Shown in pieces: positions 62,589 through 64,000 of a DNA stretch of 64,000 bases. The number at the start of each line of letters is the position of its first letter. Within the stretch, counting starts at the first letter, position 1. Origin of the DNA: Elephas maximus indicus (Eukaryota; Chordata; Mammalia; Proboscidea; Elephantidae); NCBI RefSeq assembly GCF_024166365.1, contig NC_064821.1, positions 51,673,093-51,737,092 of the forward strand, in the 5' to 3' direction. A model generated the notes under the pieces. The model ran no database searches. It was not told where the DNA came from and worked only from the letters and a program-made list of their open reading frames with translations. The translations under genes were made by a program, and so were the position numbers.

Positions 62589-63359
62589 AGCAACCCTATA
62601 GGGAGTTGCAAATCAAAACCACAATGAGTTATCACCTCACTCCCATTAGAAAGGCAATGATTTAAAAATAAATAAATAAAGCAGAAATGAGTGTTGGCAC
62701 TGTTGTGAAAAAAAAAATAGAACTCTCATCCATTGCTAGTGGGAAGGGAAAATGGTACAGCCACTGTGGAAAACAGTTTTATGGTTCCTTGAAAAGTTAA
62801 ACACAGAACTATCATATGACCCAGCCATCCCAATCCTAACTATATGCCTGGGAGAAGTGAAGGCAGGAATGCAAACAGAAGCCTGCTCACCAATGTTCAT
62901 CACGACACTTTTCACAAAATCCAAAAGGCAGAAACAATAGAAATGTCCACCAACAGATGAATGAATACACAAAATGCAATGGAATATTATGCAGCTGTAA
63001 AGAGAAATGAAGTTCTGATACGTGCCACAACATGCATGAATCTTGAAAACATCATGCTGAGCAAAATAAGTCAGTTGTAAAAGGATACTCTATGATCTCA
63101 CTTATATGAAATAAGCAAATACATAGAAACCAAAGATTTTTAATGGTTTCCAGAGGTGAGAGGGAGGGGAAAAGGGGGAGTTTTTGTTTGAGGGCCAATA
63201 AATTGACGTTAATGGTGACGGAATATTTTGGAAAATGATAGCAATAATGATGGCACAATATGAAAAATATAGCCAATGTCATTGAATTGCAAATGCGAAA
63301 GTTGTGCTGGCAGAAAAAAAGTTAAAAATTAAAAAAAAAAGACAAAAGGTTAATCTCTG

Positions 63360-64000
63360 TAATCCATGAATAAACTGCTTTTATTGGAAAAAACTAGGTC
63401 ACCTATGTCATTCCCTTATCCTCTAATATTTCACTGTTTATTTCCTAGGAATAAGGATACTTTCTTACATAACTGCAGGGCAGTTGTCAACTTCAGGAAA
63501 TTTAGCATTGATACAATATTCTATTTAATCTACAACCCATATTCCAATTTTGTCAATTGTCCCAATAATTTATAGAATTTTTTTTCCTCTAGTACAAGAC
63601 CCAGCCTAGAATCCCATATTGCTTCTAGTTTCCACGTCTCTTTAGTCTCCTTTAACATGGAACACTTCCTCAACAGTTGTTTGTCTTTCATGATATCCAC
63701 ATTTTTGAAGAATACAGACCAGTCATTTTGTAGAATGCTCCTCAATGTATGTTTGCCTGAAGTGTCTTCATTATTAGATTCAGGCTATGTATTCCCTGCT
63801 GCAATCTGACATAGATGATTGTTTCCTTCTCAGGGTATTACACTCAGAAATACATCGTGCCTCTCTGCCTCTCATTGGCAGTGTTAAGTTTGATCACCTG
63901 GTCAAGGTGTTGTCTGGCTTCTCCATTGCACAGTTTCTTTTTCCTCCTCGCAACCATCAGTTGATGTTACACTGTAAGGAATATCCTCCCTCCTTCCTTT
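63360..64000 (-). mobile_element. Old L1 3' UTR, antisense, running off the window
   Basis: 'tttcatgatatccacatttt', 'cagtcattttgtagaatgct' and 'aagtttgatcacctggtcaa' are typical of ancient L1 3' UTRs in antisense. Continues past the right edge. Confidence 0.65.

Larger units (their letters stand above)
61320..63300 (+). mobile_element. Old L1 ORF2 end with RTE and AfroSINE insertions
   Basis: L1 ORF2 landmarks: 'aaaccataaaactgttagaa', 'atcaaaaccacaatgagtta', 'ggaatattatgcagctgtaa'. Interrupted at 61450-61878 (RTE), 62215-62421 and 62431-62588 (AfroSINEs). The remaining frames are short, e.g. DRYLIKIKYLRTSKDF at 61939 onward. Confidence 0.85.
53900..63999. other. Region upstream of NPPB, no gene recognised
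   Basis: Ten kilobases of repeats and unclassified sequence: NPPB promoter flank, MIR/L2-like pieces near 55.05-55.22, 58.4-58.7 and 60.69-60.79 kb, a fossil LTR, an L1-like 3' UTR, a CpG-rich patch, RTE and L1. The stretches 54.3-56.0 and 56.55-57.3 kb show nothing I can name. Confidence 0.65.

Noticed and set aside
53900-64000. Start of the next gene (KIAA2013 in human)
   Set aside because: No exon resembling it was recognised, and in human it lies much farther away.
1-64000. CRISPR arrays, operons or prokaryote-like systems
   Set aside because: Split genes, SINEs, LINEs and CpG islands show vertebrate nuclear DNA. The 38-bp and 90-bp repeats are direct tandem duplications without spacers.

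Overview
This is mammalian nuclear DNA from an afrotherian, most likely a paenungulate (elephant, sea cow or hyrax). About 27 AfroSINE copies (tRNA-derived, with a box that reads like 'ctatgagtcggaatcgactc') are scattered on both strands. Many are the short form, without the roughly 45-bp middle block, and as I recall the literature that form is confined to elephants, sirenians and hyraxes. RTE-clade LINE fragments that share the AfroSINE 3' tail are also abundant. Species-level assignment is inference.

The gene order matches the conserved mammalian MTHFR - CLCN6 - NPPA - NPPB block. Positions 1-1.6 kb appear to be the 5' end and first intron of MTHFR (minus strand); its main coding exons are outside the window. 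A CpG island at about 1.2-2.2 kb looks like a bidirectional MTHFR/CLCN6 promoter and carries two palindromic CACGTG E-boxes. CLCN6 (plus strand) occupies 1,982-37,918. All 23 coding exons are present with GT/AG splice sites and compatible phases, giving an intact protein of 870 residues, followed by a 2.9-kb 3' UTR.

NPPA (minus, 40,695-42,370) encodes an intact 153-residue prepro-ANP with a well-preserved proximal promoter: TATA, an Nkx2.5-type site, GATA and two CArG boxes. NPPB (minus, about 52,190-53,790) encodes an open 159-residue prepro-BNP that is strikingly unusual. It has a 90-bp in-frame tandem duplication in the propeptide, no arginine at the expected furin cleavage position, two Gly-to-Arg replacements in the normally invariant end of the disulfide ring, and a changed tail. 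Its cardiac promoter elements (TATA-like box, paired GATA sites, M-CAT) are retained.

The remaining sequence is intronic or intergenic and repeat-rich: AfroSINEs, RTE and L1 fragments, old hAT and Tigger-type DNA transposons, MIR/L2, and fossil LTRs. Two points stand out there. One is a 1.83-kb insertion at 47,583-49,410, flanked by a target-site duplication and ending in a poly(A) tail, in which pieces of RTE in both orientations are joined to an unidentified 3' UTR-like sequence. The other is a small orphan CpG-rich island at about 58.1-58.4 kb. No gene was recognised between NPPB and the right edge.

CLCN6 makes a late-endosomal Cl-/H+ exchanger and is functionally separate from the natriuretic peptide pair. 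NPPA and NPPB are tandem paralogues expressed in heart muscle, whose products lower blood volume and pressure through the guanylyl cyclase receptor NPR1. All homology statements come from remembered family sequences; no search was run.
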